This document shows, one piece after another, positions 1 through 10,990 of a stretch of 64,000 nt of DNA. The first letter of the stretch is position 1. Each line of letters opens with the position of its first letter. This DNA is from Dasypus novemcinctus (Eukaryota > Chordata > Mammalia > Cingulata > Dasypodidae). Location of the stretch: the NCBI RefSeq assembly GCF_030445035.2, contig NC_080677.1, positions 23,819,513 to 23,883,512 of the forward strand, in the 5' to 3' direction. Made by a program: the position numbers and the translations under genes. The notes under the pieces are model-generated. The model ran no database searches and was not told the origin of the DNA. It saw only the letters and a program-made list of their open reading frames with translations.

Positions 1-1225
1 TCCTCTTGGGCCTCTTGAAAAGTTAGATCTCCTCTCCTGCTTCAGATTTCTTGACTTCCTTTGACGGCATTTTTCTGATTTCTTTGTGATCTTCCCTGGG
101 AATGAGTCAATTTGACAGTTTCTCTGCCACTTTGGTTTGTGCCTCTGTTCCTGTAAAACTCAGGGTTTGCTCGCTAGACCTCCTTTCACCTTCCACATCT
201 GTGTGTGTGTGTGTGAGTAGCAGCAATGCAATATCTTTGTGGATTTTTTTTCCTACAGGAACACCTGGTTGTCTCGGGGACCCCATGTGACCCTTGATCT
301 TTTTTCTGTGGAGATTTGTTGGTGAATCCTTTAAGCCTATTGAAATCCTCTTTCTTAAAATCAATTTTCTTAATTTGTCCCCCTTTCCCTCTTTTCCTAC
401 AGCTCTAACCCTGACCAGTTGAGCATGCTTGTTCCAAGGCACCCTACCGTCGTCATTTTCTTGCTGCCCGAGCGCTGCTCCCCGCACGAGAGCCTCAAAT
501 CAGAAAAAACAAGAGCCCGGCACCTTTCCTCGTCCACAGGCTTGAGCATCAGCCTCGCCCTTGCTGCCTTTGAAGGAACGGAAAGTCTGTCTGTTTTCTC
601 TTCGTATCAAACCTCTCACATGTAGGAGCCGGAAATTTGGACTCAAGGAAATCACAGTATCATTTCCCAAATTAAAAAATTTTATTCCTAAAATCACATG
701 TAGCCCAAGAGATACTGCTCCTACATTTTCGATTTTGGGATTTTGATAAGGAGGCTTTGCTTTTTAAATAGATTCCCTTCCTCCTTGACAGAGAAAAACA
801 AAAGTAAGCACCAACTAAAACAGTGTTGCAAACTTGCAATTTCATAATTCCATCATCCTGGACAATAAAAATGTCTGTCCTTGACAATAAAAAATGAGCT
901 GCTTGCTCATGATCTCCCTGCCTCCTGCTTCTCACCCACCGCCCCTCACCACCATATGGTCACAGGAAATGCCCGTAAGACGCTACATACAGATGCTGGG
1001 CAGCTGAAGACCTCTCACCCGCCTGCTATTCAAACAGCCAACACTTGGCTTCCTTGGGATGTGTTCACTTTGTTTAAACACCCTGCCTCTGGGATGTCCA
1101 GAACCAGGAGACTATCCCAATGAAAATTTTGTTCTGAAGGGAACATGGGCAAAGTGCACATGCAGTAATACCTGGAAAGTTTACAGGGCACTGGGCCTTC
1201 GCTGGAAACAATCAGTTTGTAAAGC
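1..1225. other. Unique sequence, no gene recognised
   Basis: This stretch contains short open frames on both strands (up to about 126 codons) that are low-complexity or frame-shadowed and match no protein family I recognise. Apart from a short TG repeat I see no repeat family. It could be intronic or intergenic. Confidence 0.5.
200..215. repeat. (TG)n microsatellite
   Basis: About eight uninterrupted TG units. A simple repeat in otherwise unique DNA, without other significance visible. Confidence 0.85.
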
Positions 1226-1460
1226 ACATAGCAAAGCCTCACCTTGAAAAATAAATTCCAGCTGCAGGTGTGTAATGCCCGCTCCCTTTTACACTGACAG
1301 TGGCTGACTGGCAGGTTTGCATGTGGCTGACAAAGGAATTAAGCTGAAGTGATTGCACAGCATTTTTCATTAGTACCAACAATAGCAACAGCATCTTAGG
1401 GATTTTAATTTGTTGAGTTTTTCCCGTTAGGGTGAAAGAGTCATGCTGGAATTGGAAGGA
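1226..1460. promoter_or_regulatory. Candidate conserved non-coding block
   Basis: Non-repetitive, moderately AT-rich sequence with dense short motifs typical of vertebrate regulatory DNA, such as a CACAGCATTTTTCATTAG stretch and nearby GGAATTAAGC. It resembles no repeat family I know. Conservation is a guess from texture only. It could equally be neutral unique DNA. Confidence 0.2.
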
Positions 1461-1956
1461 ATAGTAAGAACATGTTAAATTTTACTGTGAATTTTTAGAA
1501 ATGAGCAATGTTGTCTATTTCTTCATTAATTTTCAACTGTTTGGTTTGGGAAATCACAACTACATTAAATATATCTCCCTACTCAGTTGTTAGCTCTTCC
1601 TCCAACCTCCCTCACTCCCTTTCCTCCAATAAATTACTATTGCTTCACAAGTGAGGTATTTAGGATCGCTTTCTACTTGCAGGACCTAGGAGTGCTGTTA
1701 AAGAGCTGGTCCACCATTGGGTGTATTTGACAGTGCAGTGATACCTTCTGCTCTGCGTGTGTGTGGCCCCCTCACCCCGCCAGGAGTCAACGCGTTTCCC
1801 TTGTTCACATCTACGTCTCATTCCTCCTGACCGTGCCCCCAGGTGGTGTGTGTGGACAGATACTTCTTCTGGTTTCTCAGGCCAGTGAACGGGGTGCAGG
1901 GAGATGAGGCACTTCCTCTAAAATCACCTGGGGAAGGCAGCGGCACAGCCCCTGCA

Positions 1957-2013
1957 GAGCGCTCATTTTATGCTGGGGTGGCACGAATAGGAACTCGTGG
2001 TAAATGAGCGCTC
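1957..2013. repeat. Compound inverted repeat (potential hairpin)
   Basis: The left arm GAGCGCTCATTTTA at 1957-1970 pairs with the right arm TAAATGAGCGCTC at 2001-2013, with one extra T in the left arm. Inside the loop a second stem, CACGA at 1982-1986 and TCGTG at 1995-1999, can form. The arms contain CpG yet still pair, suggesting either a recent origin or preservation. No known transposon terminal repeat is recognised. Confidence 0.75.
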
Positions 2014-2079
2014 TCCTTTTGCCGTGCTTGCCTCAAGCAGGTATGTTGACTTGTACACAGAGGAGTGAATGGCAGGCAG

Positions 2080-2175
2080 CTGGTGAGCCCTGGACTGGGA
2101 ATGACCTGACCCGGATTCTAACCTGACTGTGGATAACCAAGCCTTTGGGCAAAGTCTTTTAAGCTCTCTGGCTAA
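2080..2175 (+). repeat. MIR SINE fragment
   Basis: Diverged match to the MIR core, where a 'gagccctggactgg' start is followed by 'gggcaaagtcttttaagctc', matching the consensus 'gggcaagttacttaacctc' segment. Ancient mammalian SINE and poorly preserved. Confidence 0.5.
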
Positions 2176-4519
2176 GCGCCCTCTGCTAGGAAGGAAGAGG
2201 GTTGAAGGCAGGGGCCCCTTGGGTGGCTTTCAGCTTTCCTAAGAGAGAAGTGTGATGATGGTCAGGGCACTAGGAGAAAGATGACTTTGTGTCCCCACTT
2301 GCCTGGGGCAGTGCTGGTTTACACCTGTCACCCTGGAGTCACTAATAGCACCCCTTTCACTCACAAACGTACCCCAGTTTGGGCTGTAAGTAAGCCACTA
2401 TATAGCAGATAAACCCAGACTTCTTCTTAGACTAGTATCAGCACAACTATTGAAGCTGCCACCTAGGACAGTGACCTTTCCATAGCAGCATGTTTCAGGG
2501 CCCCACCCTCTATAAACTAAAAACCCTCTGGTTACTCCTCCTCCAAAGCTCGGAAATCTGGTGTGCCAGCTCTCTGGCTGACGGAGAAATCTGTGATGTT
2601 CACTCAACAACGTTTACTGAGCACCTATTAAGCACTTATCCGTGTTGATGTACGTGTCAGTAGAAATGCGTTTGTATTCCCCTGCTACTGACAAGCAGGA
2701 GTTTTATGGATTGGCTCTTGATTTTCGCCATCCAGAGGGAAAATACACATCGATCTCCTTGGCCTGAACTCTTTACAAACGAAAGTTGATGTGACAAAAC
2801 AGGGAATTGTTGTTGTTGTTAAAACCAACTGGGTAGAAGTTTCCTTGGTCTCTAAGGAGGCCATTCGGTATGGTGTCTAAGTGTTCTCTTCCCAGCACAT
2901 TTTTGAACGGACTCTTTCCTCTCTATCAGAAAGTTCCTTTCAGCAGTACCCCGTTATTTATTTATTTTCCCCGAATGGCTAACTCAGTCGTGCCTGGAGA
3001 GAGGCAGTAAGGTCCCTGTAGTCCAACGCCAGGGCCCCAGCATGTGGAAGTTACATCTAGTCCAACCCCGGGGGGGGAGGTTTATGCGTTTCTTTCAGCC
3101 ATGGAGTATTAGCACCTCACAGCCAAATGCTGTGAGTATGGACTGCAGCCACCGCTGCGACAACCAGGTCACCTTCCCGCTCCCCACAGTGGGCCCTCGG
3201 TAAACGTCTGTGGAACTGTATTGCTCGCCCAGGACAGGCATTCCCTCTTTAGACTCTCCGGCAGGAAGTCACGCTGTCTGTCTCCTTCACACCCTCTCAG
3301 TGACGAGAAGCTCACTACTTCATGAGGCAGCCCAGGCTGGTTTTGAACATCTCTATTGGGCTAGATAATGCCAGGGGTTAAGGACCAAAGTCTGGGAAGG
3401 TTTCCATGCAGAAACCAGCCTGCCGTCGCTCAGATGGCAGGAGGAGCTCAGGACGCCCTTCCTCCCACCCCGTCTCCAGGTCAGGCCTACACCGGCCAAG
3501 GGGGTGCAGGGATATTTTCTTCTGTAAAGAGGGAAGGTCTAATTGTACAGCCACCCATGTTCTCAACCAAAAAAAACCCTGGGATAAAATCAAAGGCAGA
3601 ACAGGAAGTTTCAACTAAACTGATATTTGAGGCTCCAGTGTAAAAAAGAGTGGGCCCTCAACCAGAATTCTACAGGGAAGCTCTGGCAGCATCCATTTCT
3701 TTCTTTTCCCTATTTCTCCTGGGTAAATAAGCCTTTTCTGGTGCTCCAAGAACTAAGGGACCTCACCGGGCAGGATGGCCTTCTGAAATGCTGCCAGTGG
3801 GATCGGAGTCCACTCTGGCCCACAAGCCAGTTTTGACTTCTGTCCTGACCCACCCTCTCAGACTGTTTGGAAAGTCCTTCAGTAAACAGTTAGCTGCGAC
3901 TAATATTTTGATTTACAAGTTGTAAGCAACCCCCTAACCAAAGAGAAAGGAGTCTCTGTGGAAAGGCAGTTTGATGTGCTAGGCCACAGGATGCCCAAAA
4001 GCCATTACCAAGCTGAGATGACAGCCGGGTGGTTAAAAGGTGAAAAGAGAACCTTGGGGAAATTAGCCATTAACATCAGAGAGAGGAGGAGAGAAAGCAA
4101 GTGTGAAGTGTACTGGCTGAGCAGGGTTCAGCGGTTCAGCCCTCGTGTTCTCTTGCATAGCCTCCCGGCCCAGACTCGTGGGGCAGTAAATTGCTTGGGT
4201 ATGATGGCTACTGAAATAGAGAAACCCTGAACTTAAACGGACTTAATTTGACTTAACTTGGTGAATAGTTTCAGAATTTTAAGGTATTTAAAAATATTAA
4301 CTTCAAAAAAGAGTTGGGGGAGAAGTTCAAAAGTTGTCCACTTTGGAAAAGCAGGAGGAATAATTTGGGAGATGGCCTGAGGCCACCCCTCACGGCTCTG
4401 CCTTATGTTCCAGTGAATAACATTGCTTGCTCTTGGGAAGTTCTTCCTTACCTGAAATCGAAATGACCCAAATGGCAGTTTCAGTCTGATTCATTTTGTT
4501 AGAGAAGCAGAGAGAGATG
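2176..4519. other. Mostly unique sequence with faint ancient repeats
   Basis: No gene recognised. The segment near 2597-2650 (caacgtttactgagcacctatt) resembles the antisense 3' end of MIR or L2. The segment near 3005-3110 (ctagtccaaccccg) and 3300-3355 (gagaagctcactacttcatgaggcagccca) recalls an old mammalian repeat I cannot name. The open frames at 3368-3643 and 3958-4230 lack family features. Confidence 0.4.
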
Positions 4520-4740
4520 GTGAGTAGGAGGAGCGGACTTGGACAGATTTGAATCTTAGGAATTGCAGCTGTGCAATTGAGGTCAAAATAATTAGCTTTT
4601 CGGAGCCTTCATTTTCTCATCTGTAAAATATGGATAACAATAACTGTCATGCAGGGTTGTTGTAAGAATTAAATAAGATAAAATCCAAGGGAATTGCTGG
4701 TGCGATGCCTGACCACAGAGAAGGCACTCAATGTGTAGCA
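4520..4740 (+). repeat. MIR SINE
   Basis: Contains the MIR landmark 'cattttctcatctgtaaaatatggataacaataa', followed by 'gcagggttgttgtaagaattaaataagat' and a terminal 'gaaggcactcaatgt'. The order agrees with sense-strand MIR. Confidence 0.85.
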
Positions 4741-4919
4741 ATTAAAATTGGACCTTTTCCTTGAGTCCTCAACATGAATATATATTAAATTAGATATGAG
4801 GTATGCTGGATGGTAGGGGCTTAGAGATGCTTTTCCTGGGGCTTGGGGTGGAGACAAGGTAAGGGAGATTCAGAGCATACCACCCTTGGTGCCTGGTCCC
4901 CCATTGCGCACTTACTTCC

Positions 4920-5361
4920 TGTGATAGTTAGGCTCATGTGTCAACACAGCAAGGTAATGGTGCCCAGGTGTATGGTCAAGCAAGCACTGGGCAAATTGTA
5001 ATACAAGGCCATTTCATGGACTTGAACGTTAGTGAGTTGATTGTGTAGAGGGCTGATTACATCTACAATCGACTTAGGAGATTGCTCTCAGCAGTAAGTG
5101 ATGTCTCATCCAATCAGTTGAAGGCCTTAAAAGGGGAAGTGATTTCAGCATTTAGAGAGAGAATTCCCATATATACTTCAGACAGCCAGCATCTCCTGGG
5201 GAACTCATTGAGGACCATCTCTGGAGCACCTGATTTGCAGCCTGCCCTACAGAATTTGGACTTGTGTATCCCCATGGTCACGTAAGCCAATTTTATAAAA
5301 TCTCATACTATTTACAGATATCTCCTGTCACCTCTTTCCCTAGAGAACGCTGACTAATACA
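4920..5361 (+). mobile_element. ERVL-type solo LTR (MLT2-like)
   Basis: This LTR starts TGTGATAG and ends TGACTAATACA. Landmarks of the MLT2 group are present in order: 'ctcatgtgtcaac' near the start, 'catccaatcagttgaaggcctta' in the middle, 'gtaagccaattttataaaatctc' and 'agagaacgctgactaatac' at the end. It is flanked by a perfect 5-bp target duplication, CTTCC at 4915-4919 and 5362-5366, as expected for ERVL. No internal viral sequence accompanies it, so it is a solo LTR left by recombination. Confidence 0.88.
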
Positions 5362-5428
5362 CTTCCCTATAACTCAAAGAAATCCAGAACCTTTGGGCCC
5401 TAATTCCCCACCTTTCTGAGTTTCCTTG

Positions 5429-5844
5429 TGTTGTGGTTTGAATTATGTCTCCCCAAAAAGACATGTTCAAGTCCTAACTCCCAGTTCCATAGATGTGATC
5501 TTATTTAGAAATAGGGTCTTCAATGATGTGATTAGTTAATATGAGGCCAAACTGGAGAGTGTATGGCCTAATCCAATATGACTCATGTCCATAGAAGTTT
5601 GGTCACAAAGACAGACAGACAGACATGATGCAGGAGAAAAGGTCATGTGGATGTGGAGCTTGATGCATCTACAAGTGAAGGAATGCCAAGGATTGTGGGA
5701 AAACACCGGAAGCTAGAAGAGGCAAGGTTGGAAGGGGCATGGCCCTGCCAACACCTTGATTTTGGACTCTTCGCCTACAGAAGTGGTGTTTTGATCCACC
5801 TGGTTTGTTGTTCTTTGTCGCAGCAACCCTAGCAAACCAAGACA
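5429..5844 (+). mobile_element. MLT1-type MaLR solo LTR
   Basis: Begins TGTTGTGGTTTGAATTATGTC and carries the MLT1 signature 'aaatagggtctt', 'cctaatccaatatgactc', 'accttgattttggactctt' and 'gcaaccctagcaaacc' in order. It lies 67 bp after the ERVL LTR. Diverged, with no coding capacity. An ACAGAC microsatellite-like run lies inside. Confidence 0.85.
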
Positions 5845-6896
5845 CCACTTGTCCTTACCCTTTGATGTTGCTGCAAAAATCAGAAAAGAAGGCACCTGCC
5901 TGCTTCTGACTAACCCATGTATTTCTTACTTCTGTTTTCTTCAGGCTAACTTTGAACTAGGAGAAGACACTTGAGGTCAGTTTTAGGGTGCCATTGCTAT
6001 GGAAACAGCATCCACAACTGAGGTATGGAACAAATGTCATTTTCAAACCATAATAAAATATCTACCTTTCACCTCAGGTAGGGGCAATGTCTCTCCCTGA
6101 CTTTTCTTAGGCCACCTATCCTCTGACATGTAGGTTTCAGCTGCACATTATTTACACGGAAACTTCCTGCAGCACTCAAATGAATTAGATGATTTCATAG
6201 TTCTACAGGGTTTTCATTAAAAATGAAGTAATTATTTTCAAAAAGAAGTTCTAGGAATTCTCAGCCAGCATTGCTTTAATGGCACCAAAGTCAAATTTGA
6301 AAACAAACTTCCTGAGAAATGTGATTGAGTGAAGGCAAAAGACTAAAAGCAAAATAACCATGGAAAACTCAGTTCTTCTTCTGATGGGATGCCAATAAAA
6401 AAACAAGGAGTGATCATGGAGGCACTAACTCAAAATTTGGTGTTTGCTTAGAGAGAAGGGTTTTCAACACTGAATGTTCCTACCACGCACATCAGCTCCA
6501 TAAATTATAATTTCATTTTCACTGCCAGATCTTTCATCCTGAAGCAACGGAGTCTCTGACACTACAATTTATTTTGGCACAGGACATTCTATCATGTCCT
6601 GTCATGATATCGTGTATCTTCAAGGACATGATGTCACTCTTCAGAATCAATTTTTCTTAATGGGCATTTCAACAGCTCTTCCGTGGGGGGAATATCTTCT
6701 GAAGGACGATGCTTGGAAGAGGTATTAGAAGGAAACTGTACCTCATGGGGGTGAGAAGTCTGCGGCTTCTCTCTAGGCTCGATTATATGAAGAACATTCT
6801 TTACAGTCCTGTTCTCTCTCAGATTTCCAATTCATTAATCTGCGAAAGGTATGAAAAATATGTAAGGAAAGAGAGGCTTCTAAAAATCCTCTAGTT
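5845..6896. other. Unique sequence, no gene recognised
   Basis: I see no repeat family or conserved open frame. The open frame at 6709-6894 has no recognisable domain. Moderately AT-rich. Confidence 0.45.
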
Positions 6897-7203
6897 CAAG
6901 GGGTCAGCAAACGTTTTCTGTGAAGGAGCAGAGAGTAAATATTTTCAGCTCTGTGGGTCATACTTCTTGCTGACTTTGTAGCACAGAAGTAGCTGTGAAA
7001 AATAATAGGTAGACGAATGGGTGTGGCTGTGTTCCAATAAAACTTTATTTGTGGGTACTGAAATTTGAATTTCATGTAATTCCTATGTCATGAAGTGTTC
7101 TTTTAAAAAAATTTTTCCAACCTTATAAAAATTCATAGCTCACGGGCTGTAAACCCAGGTCATGGGCGGGATTTGGCCTATGATGTGTACTTGCCAACCT
7201 CTA
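6897..7203. mobile_element. Non-autonomous hAT (Charlie-group) DNA transposon
   Basis: The left end reads CAAGGGGTCAGCAAAC and the right end, reversed, reads TAGAGGTTGGCAAGT, a decayed terminal inverted repeat. Internal landmarks 'gtaaatattttcagctctgtgggtcata', 'gggtgtggctgtgttccaataaaactttattt' and 'gggcgggatttggcctat' are typical of a common mammalian Charlie-group element. Eight bases beside each end (ctctagtt and ctttaagg) agree at five positions, consistent with a decayed 8-bp duplication. There is no transposase. Confidence 0.82.
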
Positions 7204-8934
7204 CTTTAAGGAAAGATACCTTTACATGTCCAAGAATGCATAAACTATATATTTTTTTCAGCTAATTCTTGTGAAGTATGAATCATTCAAACTTTGGTTT
7301 CCCTTTTATGATGTCACTAATAAACCCAGTGAGCGATCATAAAATCAGGGTAGGATTTTCTTTCTCTCTAGAGGCACACAGATGCACTCCCATAGGAAAC
7401 AAGAAGTCAAATGTATGCAAATGCACAAGCCTTCCTAGATATATGGGCTCTGCATATGCATCAGTTGCAACGTATGTATGGCTGGGAATAAGATTAGTGT
7501 AAGAGAGGGCCTTTTAAAAAACTTATCAGGATCAGCAGAGTTATAACTCCCTCTGTTTAATAATAACAAAGCTGGACTTATAACTCTTATCAAACTGTTT
7601 CTGCAGGGCCTGCATCATTTCACCAATTTCAACAAACTGTCCCAGCGAGGAGAAAGATTAGACCGTGTATGTTTATTCTCTGTGGAGTTATGGCTGTGTT
7701 CACTTCAAGGGAATGAGATATGGAAATAGAAGTTCTTAGTCCATTCTCTGATGAGTTCCTGTGACAGCAGAGTCGTGTGGCTTGTAGTCGGGTGACTGAA
7801 AGTGAAACTCTGTGTGGTGTCTTTCCCTCTGGAGGTGCAAATGCCGAGCTGCAGAAGGTGCAGTGGGTGGAGTGGGAGAGGGGAGCCCTGTGTTCTCTGT
7901 TCCAGCTGAAGTGGTGGTGGGAGAGGGCTGGAGCAGAAGTCTGAGAAGCAGGGAGCACGGTGAATCTGCCAGCCTGCAGAGAATTCCACAATACTGGAGC
8001 TTTGGCAACCATTCTTTCCTATCCAGAGGAGAGAGACACTCAGAGGGAGGGCTGTGATTGTCCATGGCCATCCAGGTTTGAGGGACAAGGAGGACAGACC
8101 AGAGAGGCAAAGCTAGGTGGACTAGCCCAGGGCCCATTCTGCCTGTCCCCCCTGCACTGTGGGGTCAGAGACCTGCATGGCCTCCCTTGGCTGCTATTGA
8201 TGATAGAAGTGACCCTGACCCTCACCCACACCAGGGACCAGGATCCAAGGACGTTCTCCCCAGGCAGACTGACAGGGCAATCATGGCGCCATGATTGTTG
8301 GCCTCTTCACCCACCAGCCAGAGGTCAAGGTTCACCACCCAGGGCCACAGGCAGCCAATGTACACCCACCCATGGCAAATCGAAGGCCATGGGTGCTTCA
8401 TTTCCAGGACCACCCTCTCTTCTCACAGAGGGATATTTTAGCAAAAGTCATAGGTCGAACACTCCAGTGGAGTCCCAACCTTGATGAGAAAGGAAACTGG
8501 GGAAATATGGCCTCCAGGGGCCCATTTTGACTGTTATAGAAGCTGAGGCAGGATGAGAGCCTGATCTTATGCTGCTGCGAGAGTTGGGAGTAGGCACATG
8601 TCCACCAGCTCCCACCCCCTTCTAGGGACTATGGCCAGGCTTGGGGTCCAGATGCAGGCCATTCAATTGTATCTTTGCTTTCCTCTTTAGGCCTCAGTTT
8701 CCTCCTCTGAAAAAGGCCGACAGCTGGGTGAGATGACTTTGCTATGCCTAAACACTAGGCTAAACACTAGGCTACTTTTTATTTTAGAAAATTCTGCTAA
8801 TAACCTTACAATTTACTGTGGAATGGGAAGATAATGCCAGCCTGACAAAGGAAAGAAACCAACAATCTATATACATACATCTAAGGCATTGACTTCAGAA
8901 TACTTCATGCATTTTGATGAATTTTTAAAAAATG
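7204..8934. other. Unique sequence, no gene recognised
   Basis: Several overlapping open frames of 60-174 codons lie between 7.6 and 8.5 kb on both strands, reflecting GC-richer sequence with few stops rather than a known protein. A short MIR-like piece (ggcctcagtttcctcctctgaaaaa) is at about 8685-8740, and a 13-bp unit (ctaaacactagg) is doubled near 8750-8773. Confidence 0.4.
8278..8297. repeat. Perfect 20-bp palindrome
   Basis: CAATCATGGCGCCATGATTG reads identically on both strands, centred on GGCGCC. It is not part of a repeat I recognise. It could bind a dimeric factor or be chance. Confidence 0.9.
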
Positions 8935-9170
8935 GCTGACATTTATAGAGTATCTACTCCAGGCTAGAGATTTAATTTTAAAAGAACTTTCTTTCTTAAC
9001 AATAATCTTATCCCCTACCGTATATACATTGTGGCTTATATATATGTAAAGCTCATATGTCTACCAAAGTTTTTTCACTTAATTCCTAGAGGAAAGCTGC
9101 TCAAAGTTATAAAGCCAGTAAACAGTAAAGCCATTGTTTGACTCTGGCATTTGGCTCCCAATTCCCATTA
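8935..9170 (-). repeat. MIR SINE, antisense, diverged
   Basis: 'gacatttatagagtatctactccaggc' matches the antisense MIR start, and 'aaagttataaagccagtaaacagtaaagcc' matches the antisense core. Poorly preserved, with a TA-rich interruption in the middle. Confidence 0.6.
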
Positions 9171-10275
9171 TGCTATAAGAAATAGATAAGAAAAATCAGT
9201 TTTTTTTAATTTGTTTTTTTTTAAAGCTTTTGTTCTCTCTTTTTTCAACTCAAGAGCTAGAGACCAATTTAGTATCAAAAATTTCTTTGCAACCCAAGTA
9301 GAGATGATAATACTCAGGGAATACACTAGGTTGGCTGGAGAAGGTCAGCATCCCCGCAGCAATTCAGCTGGTACAAGAAGTCACATTAGGTGGGCTTTTT
9401 TAGAGCCTAATTTCAGAGACTCCCTGTAATTTGGTCTCCTCTTTCTGCTTCATGGAGCCTCCTCTCTCTTGCCTAAGCTGGCTTTATGTGGCCGGCGCCC
9501 ACTGCTTCTTGGGTTCATAAGCAACCCCCAGGCTCTGCCAATGAAACGCTATCACCAGGAACCTGTTGCCAGCAAAGACCAGATGAACGTTTTCAATGTT
9601 GTGCAATTGGGTGGGGGAAGCCCCAGAGGAAGGGACCCGGAAAGCTGGCCCCAGCATCGGCGTTGTTCGTGTGTGTACGTCCCTTGACAGTGCCTGCTGG
9701 TGCCTCCGCCGTTTCCCACTGTCAGAGTGGTGAAGAGCTGCAGCTGCACCGGGTCAATGTCAGTGAGGCCGGAGAAGGGCCCCCGCGAGAATCGTAGCAG
9801 CGGGTGGACTGGGGAGATGGGAGTGGGCGGGAGAATGTGGCTGTGGGGATCCGAGGGAAATGGTTCTGTCCCCAGATTTCAGTTTATCTTGGGTGGAAAA
9901 GGAGTTCCCCTCCAACGGCCTGGCCAAGAATGTTGATGTCACAGGGAAAGGGAACAGAGTTCGATTGTGTGTCACACGGAACTGGGAACGAGCTGGGACG
10001 CACAGAGGGACTCCCTTATCAATTAGGTCATGTCTGGTCTTGGTGGAGGAACTGTGCTATGCAGTGCTCCAGCTGTTGATGTGTTAGCAAACATTTGCAA
10101 GGACCACTAGTACCTTGTGGGAAAAGGTTTTCGTAGACTGGATCCCACTGGCCCAAGCCCTAAAGGATCAGTAGACCCAAAAGCATCACAAGGCATCTGA
10201 AACAGAACAGCCTGGCATGGGAGAAGTCGAAGTATGGACTGCAGAGGGAGCCGCTAGGGCGGGGATTTGGGTTCC
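9171..10275. other. Unique, partly GC-richer sequence
   Basis: Overlapping short open frames (up to about 103 codons) at 9.2-10.1 kb match no family I know. CpG is somewhat more frequent at 9480-9800 than around it, but the block is too short and sparse to call a CpG island. No promoter element is evident. Confidence 0.4.
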
Positions 10276-10279
10276 ATCT

Positions 10280-10497
10280 TCAGGAGGTAAGAGTAAGTAA
10301 TCCATGGTTAGTAGCAGCGCTTCATTGTGCGTTCATCAGTTGTAACAAGCGTACCACACTGAGGAGGGGTGGTGTTGATGTGGGAAAGTGGAGGAGGTGG
10401 GGAGGGGCACGTGTGAGAATCTCTTACATGTTTTATGTAACATTTATGTAATCTAAAGCTTCTTTAAAAATAAAAAAAGCAATTATACAAAAAAGTA
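10280..10497 (+). mobile_element. Truncated L1 3' end
   Basis: The last part of an armadillo-type L1 3' UTR: 'gtaccacactgaggaggggtggtgttgatgtggg' and 'gagaatctcttacatgttttatgtaacatttatgtaatctaaagcttctttaaaaataaaaaaag' parallel the better copy ending near 13560. 5'-truncated, with an A-rich tail. Confidence 0.75.
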
Positions 10498-10528
10498 AAT
10501 TTGTGCAGAAATGATGCCTATAATAAAA

Positions 10529-10737
10529 TTTTCTTCCTCCCTTCCTCCCTTTCCCATGTCATTTCTCCATTTCCCTGCCTCTCTTTTCCCCTCCTGCCCT
10601 CCCTTCCTCCCCTCCTTTCCTTTCCTTCCCTCCTTTCTCCCACCCTTTTTCCTTTCCTGCCCCCTCCCTTTCCCCCCATTTCTCCCTTGTCCCCTCCATT
10701 CTCTCCCTCCCCTTCTCCCCGCCTTTCTTCCTTCCTT
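10529..10737. repeat. Polypyrimidine (CT-rich) tract
   Basis: About 200 bases almost entirely C and T on the plus strand, irregular and not built on one unit. It explains the long Pro/Ser-rich and Gly/Arg/Glu-rich open frames on the two strands. Such tracts can adopt triplex structure. No gene is implied. Confidence 0.88.
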
Positions 10738-10990
10738 GAAATACCAACATTTAACGAGGTCCACCATGTATGTAACACAGGGCATACAAGGATGGTTACA
10801 GAGCTTGTCCTCAACGGAATCATAGCTAGAGGGACAAAACAAACATGTGAACAGATACGTGGGAAAATAAATGCAGAATCGAACACAAGGGCAGAAGTAC
10901 GTGGCTCTACCACAGCCAAAGCCTCTGCTTTTAAAAAATGTAATAGGTTTCATTTAATGTCCTCTCCCTCTTCTCTCTGTTTTAAAAATA
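10738..10990. repeat. Faint ancient LINE-like fragment
   Basis: 'accaacatttaacgaggtccaccatgtat' followed by 'acagagcttgtcctcaacgg' and 'aacagatacgtgggaaaataaatgcag' follows the order of an old mammalian L2-like repeat ('atttattgagcacctactatgtg ... gagcttacattctag ... gacagacaataaac'). Weak. Confidence 0.35.

Noticed and set aside
107-487. 126-codon antisense open frame near the left edge
   Set aside because: No known domain, overlaps other frames on both strands, and is translated from a simple TG repeat in part.
7629-8484. Cluster of long overlapping open frames on both strands (up to 174 codons)
   Set aside because: Frames overlap in several registers without codon-like bias visible by eye, and no recognisable motif. 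GC-richer sequence with few stops explains them.
9480-9800. Possible CpG island promoter
   Set aside because: CpG content is only locally raised, the block is short, and no exon or promoter elements adjoin it.
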